A stretch of DNA of 59,002 bases from Bacteroidales bacterium UBA3663 (GCA_002373755.1 DFJU01000136.1:1-59002); one strand, 5' to 3'. Counted from the first letter of the stretch, positions 45,337 through 52,930 are shown. The notes: a model not told the origin generated them from the sequence alone. A program made the numbers and translations.

Positions 45337-45759
45337 TCAACAACTTTTTTCTTCGATGGTATCTTTCTTGGTTCCGACGTTCCAGCCGGTATTATTCTGC
45401 AAGGTTTCCAGTTCGTCAACGATGTTCTGCAACTGACGTCGCACCGCGTTCAGCCGGCCGATGACCTCCTGCTTGACCTCCTCCTGCCCTGGGTTGTTGC
45501 TCAACGCACGCTGCACGCCTTCGATGGTCCGGCCTTCAATCTCGCGCATACGCTTGATCATCTGGATCTGCTCGATGTCGTGGCTGCGGTACAGACGGGT
45601 GTCGCCCTTGGTGCGCATCGGCTTTATCTTCGACGGGAAGTCACGCTCCCACTTGCGCAGCACCTCGACCGACAGGCCGACAATCTCGGCCACCTCGCCG
45701 ATGCTGTAGTATTTCTTGGCCGACAGGTCAAAATTCTTCCGTCCGACAGTCTTTTTCAT
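45337..45759 (-). CDS. MerR-family transcriptional regulator
   Basis: The 140-residue protein has the MerR winged helix-turn-helix near its N-terminus (YYSIGEVAEIVGLSVEVLRKWER, then TRLYRSHDIEQIQMIKRM), and a C-terminal coiled-coil-like region (RLNAVRRQLQNIVDELETLQ) for dimerisation. No effector-binding cysteine set is present, so it is not an obvious metal sensor. It lies 4 bp before the RSH start and 3 bp after the M23 peptidase stop, strongly suggesting one transcript. Bacteroidetes often keep a MerR gene next to an M23 peptidase gene, so the pairing is probably ancient. Its targets are unknown. Confidence 0.92.
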   Translation of the reverse strand: MKKTVGRKNFDLSAKKYYSIGEVAEIVGLSVEVLRKWERDFPSKIKPMRTKGDTRLYRSHDIEQIQMIKRMREIEGRTIEGVQRALSNNPGQEEVKQEVIGRLNAVRRQLQNIVDELETLQNNTGWNVGTKKDTIEEKSC

Positions 45760-45762
45760 AGC

Positions 45763-46734
45763 TTAGTCCATTACCTGACCCTCGTTTTCGCTCTTGCGGA
45801 TCAGCTCTTCGTACTGTTCGGGCGACAGGTCAAGATAGTAGTAGTTGGCCGGATTCTGCACCTGTCCCCTCAAGTGAACCTCGTAGTGCAGGTGCGGGCC
45901 TGTAGAAATACCCGTCGAACCGACCTCGCCGATCTTGTCGCCACGCTTCACCTTCTGGCCACGGTTCACCAGCTTCTTCGACATGTGTGCATAGCGCGTC
46001 TGATAGCCATAGCCATGGTCGATGAGCACCGAAAGGCCGTAGCCACCGTTGTAGCCGGCCTGCACGACCTTGCCGTCACCCGTTGCAAAGATGTCGGTAC
46101 CCTTCTCGGCCGAAAAGTCCATGCCTTCGTGGAATCGGCGTATGTGGTAGATTGGATGCACTCGCCAGCCATAGCCCGACGCGAGTCGCTTGAGGTCTTT
46201 GTTGGACACGGGCTGGATGGCCGGAATGTGGCGCAGACGGTCCTCCTGCGTGCGGCAGAGGTCAACCAGCTCGTCGAACGACTTTATTTGCCTGTAGAGT
46301 TGCAGCTCAACAAGGTCCATCTTCTGTGCGACGCTCACCACGAGGTCGGCATCGGACAACTTGACCAGCGAGTCGTAGCGCTGCGAGCTCTGCACCATGC
46401 GGTTGCGGGCATCTTGTCCGATGGGGTCGCCCTGCAAGACGATGCGGTAGAGGTTGTCGTCGCGTTGGCCGATGTCGTCGAGCACGTCCATCGCCTCGTC
46501 CAGACGCGCGTTGAGCATCTGATATTGCTGCTTGAGCAGTTCATGCTCCTTTTCGAGGCGCCACTCGGACGGCGAACCCAGCCAGAAGATGAAGGCATAG
46601 AGCAGAATGGCACCGATAATCGTGCCCGACAGCAGATGCCGCATCACCGCATTGAAGTGACGCCAACGCGATGGCGTGCGCCGCTCATAGCGTCGTGTCT
46701 TGGAATTGTACTTTAAGTGAACCCAATGTGCCAT
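45763..46734 (-). CDS. M23 (LytM-type) peptidoglycan endopeptidase, membrane-anchored
   Basis: The start at 46734 gives MAHWVHLKYNSKTRRYERRT, typical of Bacteroidetes M23 proteins; an in-frame 83-residue upstream extension is not protein-like. One membrane helix (IIGAILLYAFIFWLG) near residue 45 is followed by a coiled coil (about 60-180) and the LytM domain with catalytic residues in FHEGMDFS (H-x3-D), YAHMSK and GPHLHYEVH. It would cut peptide cross-links in the periplasm to allow wall growth. It is the first gene of the seven-gene minus-strand operon. The 323-residue length is normal. Confidence 0.94.
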   Translation of the reverse strand: MAHWVHLKYNSKTRRYERRTPSRWRHFNAVMRHLLSGTIIGAILLYAFIFWLGSPSEWRLEKEHELLKQQYQMLNARLDEAMDVLDDIGQRDDNLYRIVLQGDPIGQDARNRMVQSSQRYDSLVKLSDADLVVSVAQKMDLVELQLYRQIKSFDELVDLCRTQEDRLRHIPAIQPVSNKDLKRLASGYGWRVHPIYHIRRFHEGMDFSAEKGTDIFATGDGKVVQAGYNGGYGLSVLIDHGYGYQTRYAHMSKKLVNRGQKVKRGDKIGEVGSTGISTGPHLHYEVHLRGQVQNPANYYYLDLSPEQYEELIRKSENEGQVMD

Positions 46735-47038
46735 AACCAATGACGGGATGTCGGTAGGAAGTTGTCTCTGCGAAAAAAATTGTCGCAAAGATGGCATTTT
46801 TCCCCAAGAAAAACAAATTCTGCGCGCGAAAAATGTGTAGTGGCAAAGTTGCGGAATTTGGACTTCATCGGACATAAAAAGGCATAAGCAGAGCAGAATT
46901 AAGGAGATTTCACGTGGCACTTGTCGCAAAAAAACGCACCTTTGCCTCGGATATTTACAAATCGAACAGCCGTGTAAGGACACATATAGAGTTTATGCCG
47001 ACTGTACGTTTTCCACATCAACACAAATCAACGCAGTT
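46735..47038. other. 304-bp divergent intergenic region
   Basis: It separates the M23 operon (minus) from the MNT gene (plus). On the minus strand CATCTTTG near 46785 and CAACTTTG near 46845, each one base from TAnnTTTG, could serve the M23 operon. On the plus strand CACCTTTG near 46938, also one base off, could serve the MNT gene. No gene is evident; the reading frames here lack protein character. Confidence 0.4.
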
Positions 47039-47347
47039 ATGGACACGCAGACAATGAAAAAGGTCATAGCCGACTACTTCAAGACGCAACCCGTCCTGAA
47101 GGCTTGGCCGTTCGGCTCGTTTGCCCGTGGCGAGGAGCGGCCGACCAGTGACGTGGACATCCTTTTTGTGCCGGACCGTTCGGGCAAGCCGTTCACGCTC
47201 TTCACAATGGGTGGCATGTATATGGACTTGAAGGAGCTGTTGGGGCGCGAAGTGGATTTGATTGAAGACGGCTCTCTGCGTCCATACGCCGTCGACAATG
47301 TCAACCGCGATAAAATATTGATTTATGAGAGAAAGAATGAGGGATAA
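47039..47347 (+). CDS. MNT-type minimal nucleotidyltransferase
   Basis: The 102-residue protein is a minimal nucleotidyltransferase: FGSFARGEERPTSDVDILF contains the GS-x10-DxD active-site motif, and a later Asp (REVDLIED) completes the triad. Such proteins usually pair with a HEPN toxin and act as antitoxins by adding nucleotides to it. No HEPN gene adjoins it on the same strand; a different HEPN-type gene lies 3.4 kb away on the other strand. It is monocistronic and followed by a bidirectional terminator. It may be an orphan, or it may act on a partner elsewhere. Confidence 0.88.
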   Translation: MDTQTMKKVIADYFKTQPVLKAWPFGSFARGEERPTSDVDILFVPDRSGKPFTLFTMGGMYMDLKELLGREVDLIEDGSLRPYAVDNVNRDKILIYERKNEG

Positions 47348-47372
47348 AAGTCGGTGTGCTGTGCATTGTGGC

Positions 47373-47420
47373 AAAAAACACCCGCAGTAGTTGTGATTAG
47401 CTTCTGCGGGTGAATTTTTT
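47373..47420. terminator. bidirectional rho-independent terminator
   Basis: A perfect 9-bp stem (CACCCGCAG 47379-47387 with CTGCGGGTG 47404-47412, 16-base loop) is flanked by six A on the left and six T on the right, so it can end both the plus-strand MNT gene and the minus-strand protease gene that converge on it. Confidence 0.92.
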
Positions 47421-49057
47421 CAATATAGTGCTTTCCAAAGTTCCTGAAGGGCTTCCTCCAATTCTGGGTCATTCGTCAGATTGTACGACGTTTGGACATC
47501 ATCCCGTGCTGCTTTCACATTTTTCGTCCTAACATGAGCAATTGCACGATAGAAATATGCATATGGATCCTTTTGGAAGTCATCCGATTCAATTGCCTTG
47601 CTATAATCATTGACAGCGTCATCCCACTGATCTGTATCTGCATACATAGTGCCACGAACAAAATACGAATCTGGTTGTGCAGGGTTAATATTGATTGCCG
47701 TCGTCATATCTGCAATCGCATTCTTATAATCTTTCTGATACTTATACAATTGACTGCGATTGAGATAACCAAGTGTATTGTTTGGGTGGAACTCTATTGC
47801 TTTACTGAAATAATAGTTCGCGTCATTAATATTCTCAACCGCATAAGAAATGATGCCCATTGCATTCAATGCAAACAAATCCTCAGGGTTTTCTTCTAAC
47901 ATAGATAAGAAAATTGATGACGCATCATTAAGGTCTCCTTTATGCATCGTGGAATATGCATAATTGCGGATGTATTCATTCGACTGATATGTCAGTTTTT
48001 CTCTATATCGATCAAGATTAATGTTTGTAAACTGCCATCCCCTTGAAGTGTGTCCATAAGTAACATCTATCGTATGCAATTCATCCCTAATAGCAGGGAA
48101 AAACACTTTGAACTTGTAGTTAGAGGCCAAAGCCACTTCCGTGCCATTGGGCTTATCAACGCCAATTGTTGATGAAGTCACATAATACTTCCGATTGCGT
48201 TCTTTGTCCTCGATAAGGAATCCGTCATCCTTCTTGTTCAGTTCGCACCAAATCACATGTTTGTTCAAACTGAGATCGAGATTTGTGAATGACAAGTAGG
48301 CCACGGTCGCATCATTCTTGAACTCTAATGCATGGAGCACAACGGTTCCATTCCTGTCATCGGGAATATTGAGGATGATAAAGTTCTCTTTCTTGTTGAA
48401 ACTTGCATTTTTCTTCTCAAATTCATTTTGGGACAATGCTGCAAGCTTGCTGTCATTGATGGCCACACCGAAATTCAAGTTTTGGCCGCCCTTATGTAAG
48501 AAAGTGGCAACTGCAATCACATCGCCATTCTCATTCAAGATGGCACTTCCGCTGCTGCCGGGAGAAATCGGTGCGGTGATTTGCACCACCTGCCCATGAG
48601 AATCTTCTCGGAGAGAAGAGACCAACCCGTCTGAAACGGTTTGTTCCAGTCCCATCGGCGCGCTGATATTGTAAACCTTGTCTCCCTGCTCCACCAGCTT
48701 ATTTGAGAACTTCAAGAACTTGAACTTCTTGTTGTCTGGATTTTTGACCGAGAACTTGATGATGTCCCACTTCGCATCCGAAGCAAGCACTTTGTCAATT
48801 TCAAGTTCTGTGCTGTCACTCAATGTCAATTGCGCTTTGACCGCACCATCCAACACATGATAGTTCGTAATGCCGACACCATCGGCATTGATGAAAAAGC
48901 CAGAACCGCTACCTTTTGGTGTTCCATATTCATCATACGTGTAGATGATGAAAGACGCCTCTTTCGTTTCTGCAATGATAGTTTTCACATCTTTAGGGCC
49001 ACAACCGGACAACAGAATGGCCAATGTTCCAATGAAAGCATAGATAATCGTTTTCAT
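47420..49057 (-). CDS. S1C-type serine protease lipoprotein with C-terminal TPR repeats
   Basis: The 545-residue protein has a lipoprotein signal ending LLSGC (Cys19). The trypsin/DegP-like domain covers about residues 25-215 with a full triad: H67 (ITNYHV), D98 (AKWDII) and S169 (PGSSGS). No PDZ domain follows. A middle region of about 160 residues has no recognised fold, and residues 375-530 form several TPR units (ALNAMGIISYAVENIN, YLNRSQLYKYQKDYKNAIAD, DAVNDYSKAIE). TPRs suggest docking to a partner protein, possibly the secreted protein encoded just upstream. Base composition is more AT-rich than the operon to its left. An envelope quality-control or defence-associated role is possible but not shown. 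Confidence 0.9.
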   Translation of the reverse strand: MKTIIYAFIGTLAILLSGCGPKDVKTIIAETKEASFIIYTYDEYGTPKGSGSGFFINADGVGITNYHVLDGAVKAQLTLSDSTELEIDKVLASDAKWDIIKFSVKNPDNKKFKFLKFSNKLVEQGDKVYNISAPMGLEQTVSDGLVSSLREDSHGQVVQITAPISPGSSGSAILNENGDVIAVATFLHKGGQNLNFGVAINDSKLAALSQNEFEKKNASFNKKENFIILNIPDDRNGTVVLHALEFKNDATVAYLSFTNLDLSLNKHVIWCELNKKDDGFLIEDKERNRKYYVTSSTIGVDKPNGTEVALASNYKFKVFFPAIRDELHTIDVTYGHTSRGWQFTNINLDRYREKLTYQSNEYIRNYAYSTMHKGDLNDASSIFLSMLEENPEDLFALNAMGIISYAVENINDANYYFSKAIEFHPNNTLGYLNRSQLYKYQKDYKNAIADMTTAININPAQPDSYFVRGTMYADTDQWDDAVNDYSKAIESDDFQKDPYAYFYRAIAHVRTKNVKAARDDVQTSYNLTNDPELEEALQELWKALY

Positions 49058-49072
49058 ATCGTTATAGTTTTA

Positions 49073-49879
49073 TCATTTTGTTTTCTTCAATGCAGGTGCG
49101 CCCTGCGATGAACCACCACCTTTCTTCAATTGAGGTGTGCCACCACCACCATTGGGCTTGGAAGATTGTGTGGTATTGCGTTGTTCAGACCGATAATGTT
49201 TTGCCATTCCATAGTCAGTCATTCGCAGCACCTTAAAGTCCGTAACAACCACATTGGCTGCGGTTCCAGTCCAAATACTAATGTCCCAAATACCGCTGAC
49301 ATTAACAAGGGTTGCCGTCAAAGTGGAACCATCAACGGTGTATATGTCTATTTTGGAGACCCCATCATACACAACTCTATATTGTCGTTCATATCGGTCT
49401 AAAATAGCATACCATTCACCATCATCAGATTTTTTAGTGTCAGTATATGTCCCTTGGAAATTTGGAGTCTTTCTGTCGCGATATTGGATGTAGTAAGTCT
49501 TTATTCCACCATATATTTTTTTTGCGTTAATTGCTACGCCCCAATACAGATCGCCACAGCATGGAACAAAAGTGCCATCGGGTTTGTAAGTATTGTAAGT
49601 TAATTTGGGATCACGTGCTTGCTTTACGTTAAATGTAACGACGCAAGGTCTTTTTTCAAGGCTTTCACGTGCCATATACATCCAAGTACTATAATATGAA
49701 TTTGGTTCTGGAGCGACTTCATTCCAAACATTTAGTACTGATGTGCGGTTACAACTATATTTCAACTTTTCATCGATAGACCACTTCCAAGGACTAACAT
49801 CCACATACTCCCATTCATTTTGAGAATAGAGGAATCCAAACTGGTATATTACCAGCATTAAGAGAGCTATTTTTTTCAT
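49073..49879 (-). CDS. secreted protein of unknown function
   Basis: This protein (268 residues from the ATG at 49879; another ATG lies three codons upstream) has a signal peptide (MKKIALLMLVIYQFGFLYSQ). The mature part looks like a beta-rich laminin-G-like or concanavalin-like sandwich (WEYVDVSPWKWSIDE, WGVAINAKKIYGG, YRVVYDGVSKIDIYTVDG), and the last 40 residues are Gly/Ser/Lys-rich low complexity. It ends 15 bp before the protease start, so the two are probably co-transcribed and may work together. I do not recognise a named family. Its composition is AT-rich. Confidence 0.75.
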   Translation of the reverse strand: MKKIALLMLVIYQFGFLYSQNEWEYVDVSPWKWSIDEKLKYSCNRTSVLNVWNEVAPEPNSYYSTWMYMARESLEKRPCVVTFNVKQARDPKLTYNTYKPDGTFVPCCGDLYWGVAINAKKIYGGIKTYYIQYRDRKTPNFQGTYTDTKKSDDGEWYAILDRYERQYRVVYDGVSKIDIYTVDGSTLTATLVNVSGIWDISIWTGTAANVVVTDFKVLRMTDYGMAKHYRSEQRNTTQSSKPNGGGGTPQLKKGGGSSQGAPALKKTK

Positions 49880-49996
49880 ATTCAACATTTTTTTTCGATT
49901 ACAGATACTCCTTCTCGCATATCAACATATATAGTTGACAAGAAATTCTTCTAAGAAACGCAACCTTCAATAGTTACAAATGGGATCCTTGTTCAA

Positions 49997-50275
49997 CTAT
50001 ACACGTCTATCTTCTGAATCAATTATTTTTTCTTGGATTTCCTTTTTATATCGAACAATTTCGACATTCTTTATAGGGGAAAGATTTTCTTTTTCCAACC
50101 AACTATGAATCTCCTTGTTCGTTACATTTTGTTCGTTTCCATCAAGCAAGACATAGTAAATGGTTTCTTTTTCATCTGCCCGATCGGCTTTCGTTGTGAC
50201 GGTGCATAATCGGTCATTGCCTACAGAACCATTTTCGATAAGTTCATTATAGGCTTTTTCATTGATTAGCTTCAT
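49997..50275 (-). CDS. small protein of unknown function
   Basis: The 92-residue product (MKLINEKAYNELIENGSVGN start) has alternating polar and hydrophobic residues and no signal peptide. Its start codon overlaps the stop of the next upstream small gene by 4 bases (ATGA), as in translationally coupled genes. I do not recognise its family. The AT-rich composition sets it apart from neighbouring core genes. Confidence 0.6.
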   Translation of the reverse strand: MKLINEKAYNELIENGSVGNDRLCTVTTKADRADEKETIYYVLLDGNEQNVTNKEIHSWLEKENLSPIKNVEIVRYKKEIQEKIIDSEDRRV

Positions 50276-50457
50276 ACTTCATATTTGATTTTAGAAATGA
50301 GTCCGCTCCGAAAAGTGCTTTTTGAGGAAAATTGCGATTGAGCATAAAATGATTTTCCAAAATAACTAATGGCCATGGAAATGCACTGTAAAAAATGCAT
50401 AGAGGACTTTGAATCAGGACTTTCTGGAGTGGACTCATAATAATCCATTAAATTCAC
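50272..50457 (-). CDS. small open reading frame in an overlapping chain
   Basis: The 61-residue frame overlaps both neighbours by 4 bases (ATGA at each end: 50272-50275 and 50454-50457). This double coupling is the main support that it is translated. The product is Ser-rich, with no recognised domain or signal. It could instead be spurious. Confidence 0.4.
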   Translation of the reverse strand: MNLMDYYESTPESPDSKSSMHFLQCISMAISYFGKSFYAQSQFSSKSTFRSGLISKIKYEV

Positions 50458-50696
50458 AGCTTTAAAAAGGTTTTGATTTTCTCTTGTTTATCCGCAGGAC
50501 AATTCTGGAGCATCTCCATGCGTTCCTTCTCCGGGATGTCTTCCGCATTGACATATTCCTCATTGTTGTACGAATTGTTATTGACATCATAACAATGACG
50601 TATCTTACCATCATCGTAAAAATAATAATCATTATCCCAAATGCCTTTCTTCATTGGGAACGAATACTTCCAATAAAAATCGTTGTTCATAACCAT
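50454..50696 (-). CDS. small protein of unknown function
   Basis: The 80-residue product is rich in Asn, Tyr and acidic residues (DNDYYFYDDGKIRHCYDVNNN), resembling small cytoplasmic accessory proteins of secretion or immunity loci, though no family is recognised. It begins 21 bp after the HEPN-type gene stop and overlaps the next small gene by 4 bases. A start two codons downstream (MNNDFYW) is equally possible. Confidence 0.6.
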   Translation of the reverse strand: MVMNNDFYWKYSFPMKKGIWDNDYYFYDDGKIRHCYDVNNNSYNNEEYVNAEDIPEKERMEMLQNCPADKQEKIKTFLKL

Positions 50697-50717
50697 ATTT
50701 TTTTAAAATTTACTGTT

Positions 50718-51170
50718 TTAGTTTTCATACACTCCAATTATTTTTCCCAAGAATTCGAACACCTCATGTTCGGGAAGATTTCCTTTACAAGTATCCAATC
50801 CTCTAAATTTGTCGGTTATTTCCAACACTTTGCCATCCTTACTCAACTGCAAGTGTGCATGACAAATTGCATTTCTCAAATGACGAAGAAAATCAAGCAC
50901 TTGACAACCATCGCTTTTCGTGAACACCAACGAATACTCTTTTTTTGTTGCAGTTGCATCCAGATTGGCTCGATTCCCATTCGCGATTTGACTTCTAAAT
51001 TTCTTGAAAACCGCAAATGCATCTGAATACTTATTACAGAAATCTCTTTCCTTTAATATTTGTCTCTTTATGCATTTCTCATAAATCACAACGTATTTGC
51101 ACAAGTTGGACATCTGATTGTCCAACCCGTTATATAGTTTCGGATTCCCTCTAGCTTTTTTCCCCTTCAT
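50718..51170 (-). CDS. HEPN-type protein (pEK499_p136-like)
   Basis: The 150-residue protein contains FLRHLRNAICHAHLQL, the R-x4-H motif of HEPN-fold ribonucleases (Arg and His of RNAICH), followed by a short beta-like region ending in ITDKFRG, as in pEK499_p136-type HEPN proteins. HEPN proteins commonly act as RNases in toxin-antitoxin and phage-defence systems. An N-terminal helical part (MSNLCKYVVIYEKCIKRQI) fits the helical bundle. It heads a chain of three small genes on the minus strand and lies about 50 bp downstream of a stretch with strong RNA secondary structure. No MNT-type antitoxin adjoins it. The catalytic motif appears intact; the function is inferred. Confidence 0.75.
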   Translation of the reverse strand: MKGKKARGNPKLYNGLDNQMSNLCKYVVIYEKCIKRQILKERDFCNKYSDAFAVFKKFRSQIANGNRANLDATATKKEYSLVFTKSDGCQVLDFLRHLRNAICHAHLQLSKDGKVLEITDKFRGLDTCKGNLPEHEVFEFLGKIIGVYEN

Positions 51171-51221
51171 AAAAAATAGGTCGCCATCCCCCTACTCCTC
51201 GGTTCGGCATTAGATTTAAAC

Positions 51222-51550
51222 AAAAAAAGACGGGAGCCTCCTACTCGGTTGCTTACCCGTTCTGGTGGCTTCTCGCATTGCCCTTGCTTGGTGGATAAGC
51301 AACGACAAGAAAGCCCACGTTCTTGAGATACGTACAGACCAACTCCTTTCATACAAGGGAGAAAGGAGACAGTAAATACTATCTACCAACGCAGACACTC
51401 CATCCGTTGCATTACCTTGCCAAGTTAATTTTGCGAGAATTGACCAGAACTGAAGATAACGACGTTGTAGCGTCTTTGAAAAATAAGGTCTTATCGGGAC
51501 ATCGGCCACAATGTGACGCGAAGATTCCGCCATCGCGAAATCGATAAGAC
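51222..51550 (-). ncRNA. candidate structured RNA upstream of the HEPN-type gene
   Basis: Read on the minus strand, this stretch has a series of stems: a 9-bp perfect pair at 51542-51550 with 51488-51496; GACG/CGTC at 51461-51474; an 8-bp pair at 51361-51368 with 51343-51350; a 6-bp pair at 51320-51325 with 51306-51311; and an 11-bp pair at 51293-51303 with 51248-51258 whose single mismatch is a G-U pair only on the minus strand. ACGGG (51256-51260) can alternatively pair with CCCGT (51230-51234), just before seven T, giving a terminator that competes with the 11-bp stem. A TATATTTG box at 51556-51563 would start transcription at the first stem. I do not recognise the RNA. A 122-residue frame is also open through the region. 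Confidence 0.45.
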
Positions 51551-51555
51551 GGGGG

Positions 51556-51563
51556 CAAATATA
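51556..51563 (-). promoter_or_regulatory. candidate -7 box for the structured RNA
   Basis: The minus strand reads TATATTTG, matching TAnnTTTG. A CTTG (51582-51585) lies 18 bases upstream, one base from TTTG and slightly close. The predicted start coincides with the 5' arm of the first RNA stem. Confidence 0.5.
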
Positions 51564-51632
51564 TAACAAATTTGGCAATAGCAAGAAGAAATCACCAAAT
51601 TTATTGCACTTTACAAGGATAATTTCCCAAAC

Positions 51633-51670
51633 AAAAAACGGGCAAAAAGGGAAACGCTCCCTTCTGCCCG
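51633..51670 (-). terminator. rho-independent terminator, probably bidirectional
   Basis: A two-part stem (CGGGCA 51639-51644 with TGCCCG 51665-51670, then AAGGGA 51647-51652 with TCCCTT 51658-51663, loop AACGC) is followed on the minus strand by six T. It ends the secreted protein gene stopping at 51704. Confidence 0.88.
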
Positions 51671-51703
51671 CTTTTCATTTTTATGGACAATGCCCTTCGC
51701 GCG

Positions 51704-52180
51704 TCACAGCCACTTTTTCTGCACACGCTTGGCCACCTGCTTGCCGGCCGACTTCATGCCGTCGCCGATGAGGTTGAGCAGCGAGCCGAAATGACCGCCC
51801 TCGGCCCGGAAATTGGCCATTCGCGCCACCTCGTTGCCGTTGCGGTCAACGACAATCGCGTAGCAGGTCATGTCGCCCTTTCCCGACACGTGAATCGGAC
51901 GCAGCTCGATGGTGTAGTTCACATCGTTGTTCACTATGGCTGGCAACTTGACGCCAAGCCTCTCGTTGTATTTGGCGAGGAACTTGCCGACAAGCACAGG
52001 CTGGTCGACTTCCCAATCCCTTTCATGTTCGACGATGGACTGCGCGGTGTAGCCCTCAATTGTAGCCTCGTCCCAATTGACGCGGAATCCGACGCGCTGT
52101 TCACCCTTCAGTGAAAAACTCTGTGCCATGGCCGATGCGACGAAGCAGACGGCGATGACTGCGGCAAGAAATCTTTTCAT
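51704..52180 (-). CDS. small secreted protein of unknown function
   Basis: The 158-residue product has a signal peptide (MKRFLAAVIAVCFVASAMAQ). The mature part is mixed alpha/beta with GYTAQSIVEHERDW, VNYTIELRPIHVSGKGDMTCYAIVVDRNG and a basic C-terminal tail (GKQVAKRVQKKW). No family is recognised. It is the last gene of the sigma-factor set, 139 bp after the anti-sigma-like gene, and is followed by a strong terminator. A periplasmic or outer-membrane-associated location is likely. Confidence 0.75.
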   Translation of the reverse strand: MKRFLAAVIAVCFVASAMAQSFSLKGEQRVGFRVNWDEATIEGYTAQSIVEHERDWEVDQPVLVGKFLAKYNERLGVKLPAIVNNDVNYTIELRPIHVSGKGDMTCYAIVVDRNGNEVARMANFRAEGGHFGSLLNLIGDGMKSAGKQVAKRVQKKWL

Positions 52181-52319
52181 AATAATTTGAAATTAAATTG
52201 TTTAAGTTTATAGTTGAACATATTTTCAGAAAGATGCGCAATTGGCAGGAACACTGCATCGGCAGACGAAAAAATCGCGTAGCGGATGGCAGCACCGAGG
52301 CCGACGGTTGAACCATTGC

Positions 52320-52853
52320 TCATTTTGCCAGCACATATCGGCCACCCGTCTGGAACCAATGGCAATCGGCGGCGACGCACAGAGCCGAGAGCACTTCGTC
52401 AAGCGGTTCGTCGGATGTAAAAGTCGCCGTCACCTGATATTGCGCGAGTTCGTCAACGGCCACCGCAATCGTCACTCCGTAGGCCGCAGAGAGCCGCTGT
52501 GCAATGTCGGCCAACGCCATCCGCTCGAACTTCATGACCTGAGGCGACGGCACTGCGTTGACACTCATGTTTTCGTCGGTCGTGGCCGATGCCGGTTCGT
52601 CGCCATTCAGCCACTCGAAGGCCGCGACGCCTGCGATGCCGAGGCTGACGATGAGCAGGAGGCTGGCGGCGATGCCCCATCGGCCAAAACGCTGCATGAA
52701 CGGACGGCGCAGGGGCACTACGCGGATTTCGGACGGCTTCAGGCGCGACTTCAACTCGGCGTAGAGCGCATCATGGTCGGCCAACTTGCCGTGGGGCGAA
52801 TGTACCCGTGCGGCCAATCGGTCAAGACGGGAATCGAGGTCAATTTTGCTCAT
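52320..52853 (-). CDS. minimal FecR-like anti-sigma factor
   Basis: The 177-residue protein has a short cytoplasmic N-terminus (about 1-55), one membrane helix (GIAASLLLIVSLGIAGVAAF, about 58-78) and a C-terminal region (MKFERMALADIAQRLSAAYG, FTSDEPLDEVLSALC, WFQTGGRYVLA) matching the DUF4974/STN-like end of FecR anti-sigma factors. The central FecR beta domain, which normally makes these proteins near 300 residues, is absent. It would hold the ECF sigma factor at the membrane and sense the STN domain of the TonB receptor in the periplasm. It is unusual in being downstream of the receptor and the DUF4249 gene, beyond a tandem repeat array. Confidence 0.82.
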   Translation of the reverse strand: MSKIDLDSRLDRLAARVHSPHGKLADHDALYAELKSRLKPSEIRVVPLRRPFMQRFGRWGIAASLLLIVSLGIAGVAAFEWLNGDEPASATTDENMSVNAVPSPQVMKFERMALADIAQRLSAAYGVTIAVAVDELAQYQVTATFTSDEPLDEVLSALCVAADCHWFQTGGRYVLAK

Positions 52854-52930
52854 AGTTTTTTAAAGGGAGTGAAAAATGGAGTAAAAGGGACGTTTGTTTT
52901 GGCGGACGACATTCACTACGCGATTTTTTA

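Noticed and set aside
46735..46983. Upstream extension of the M23 peptidase
   Set aside because: The extra 83 residues are Cys/Phe-rich and lie in the AT-rich divergent promoter region; the MAHWVHLKYN start matches related proteins.
47039..51170. A classical MNT-HEPN toxin-antitoxin pair
   Set aside because: The two genes are 3.4 kb apart, on opposite strands, with other genes and a terminator between them, and the HEPN protein is not of the type usually paired with MNT.
51222..51550. Assignment of the structured region to a known housekeeping RNA (tmRNA, RNase P RNA, SRP RNA)
   Set aside because: The conserved cores of these RNAs (GAGGAAAGTCCGGGC-like for RNase P, a tRNA-like CCA end for tmRNA, the SRP tetraloop stem) are absent.
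51216..51584. 122-residue and 61-residue minus-strand frames (51216-51584 and 51167-51352)
   Set aside because: They cover the stem-rich stretch in two different frames, are basic and low in recognisable structure, and overlap the terminator-like end. The 61-codon frame does overlap the HEPN start by 4 bases, so a leader peptide is not excluded, but the RNA reading is better supported.
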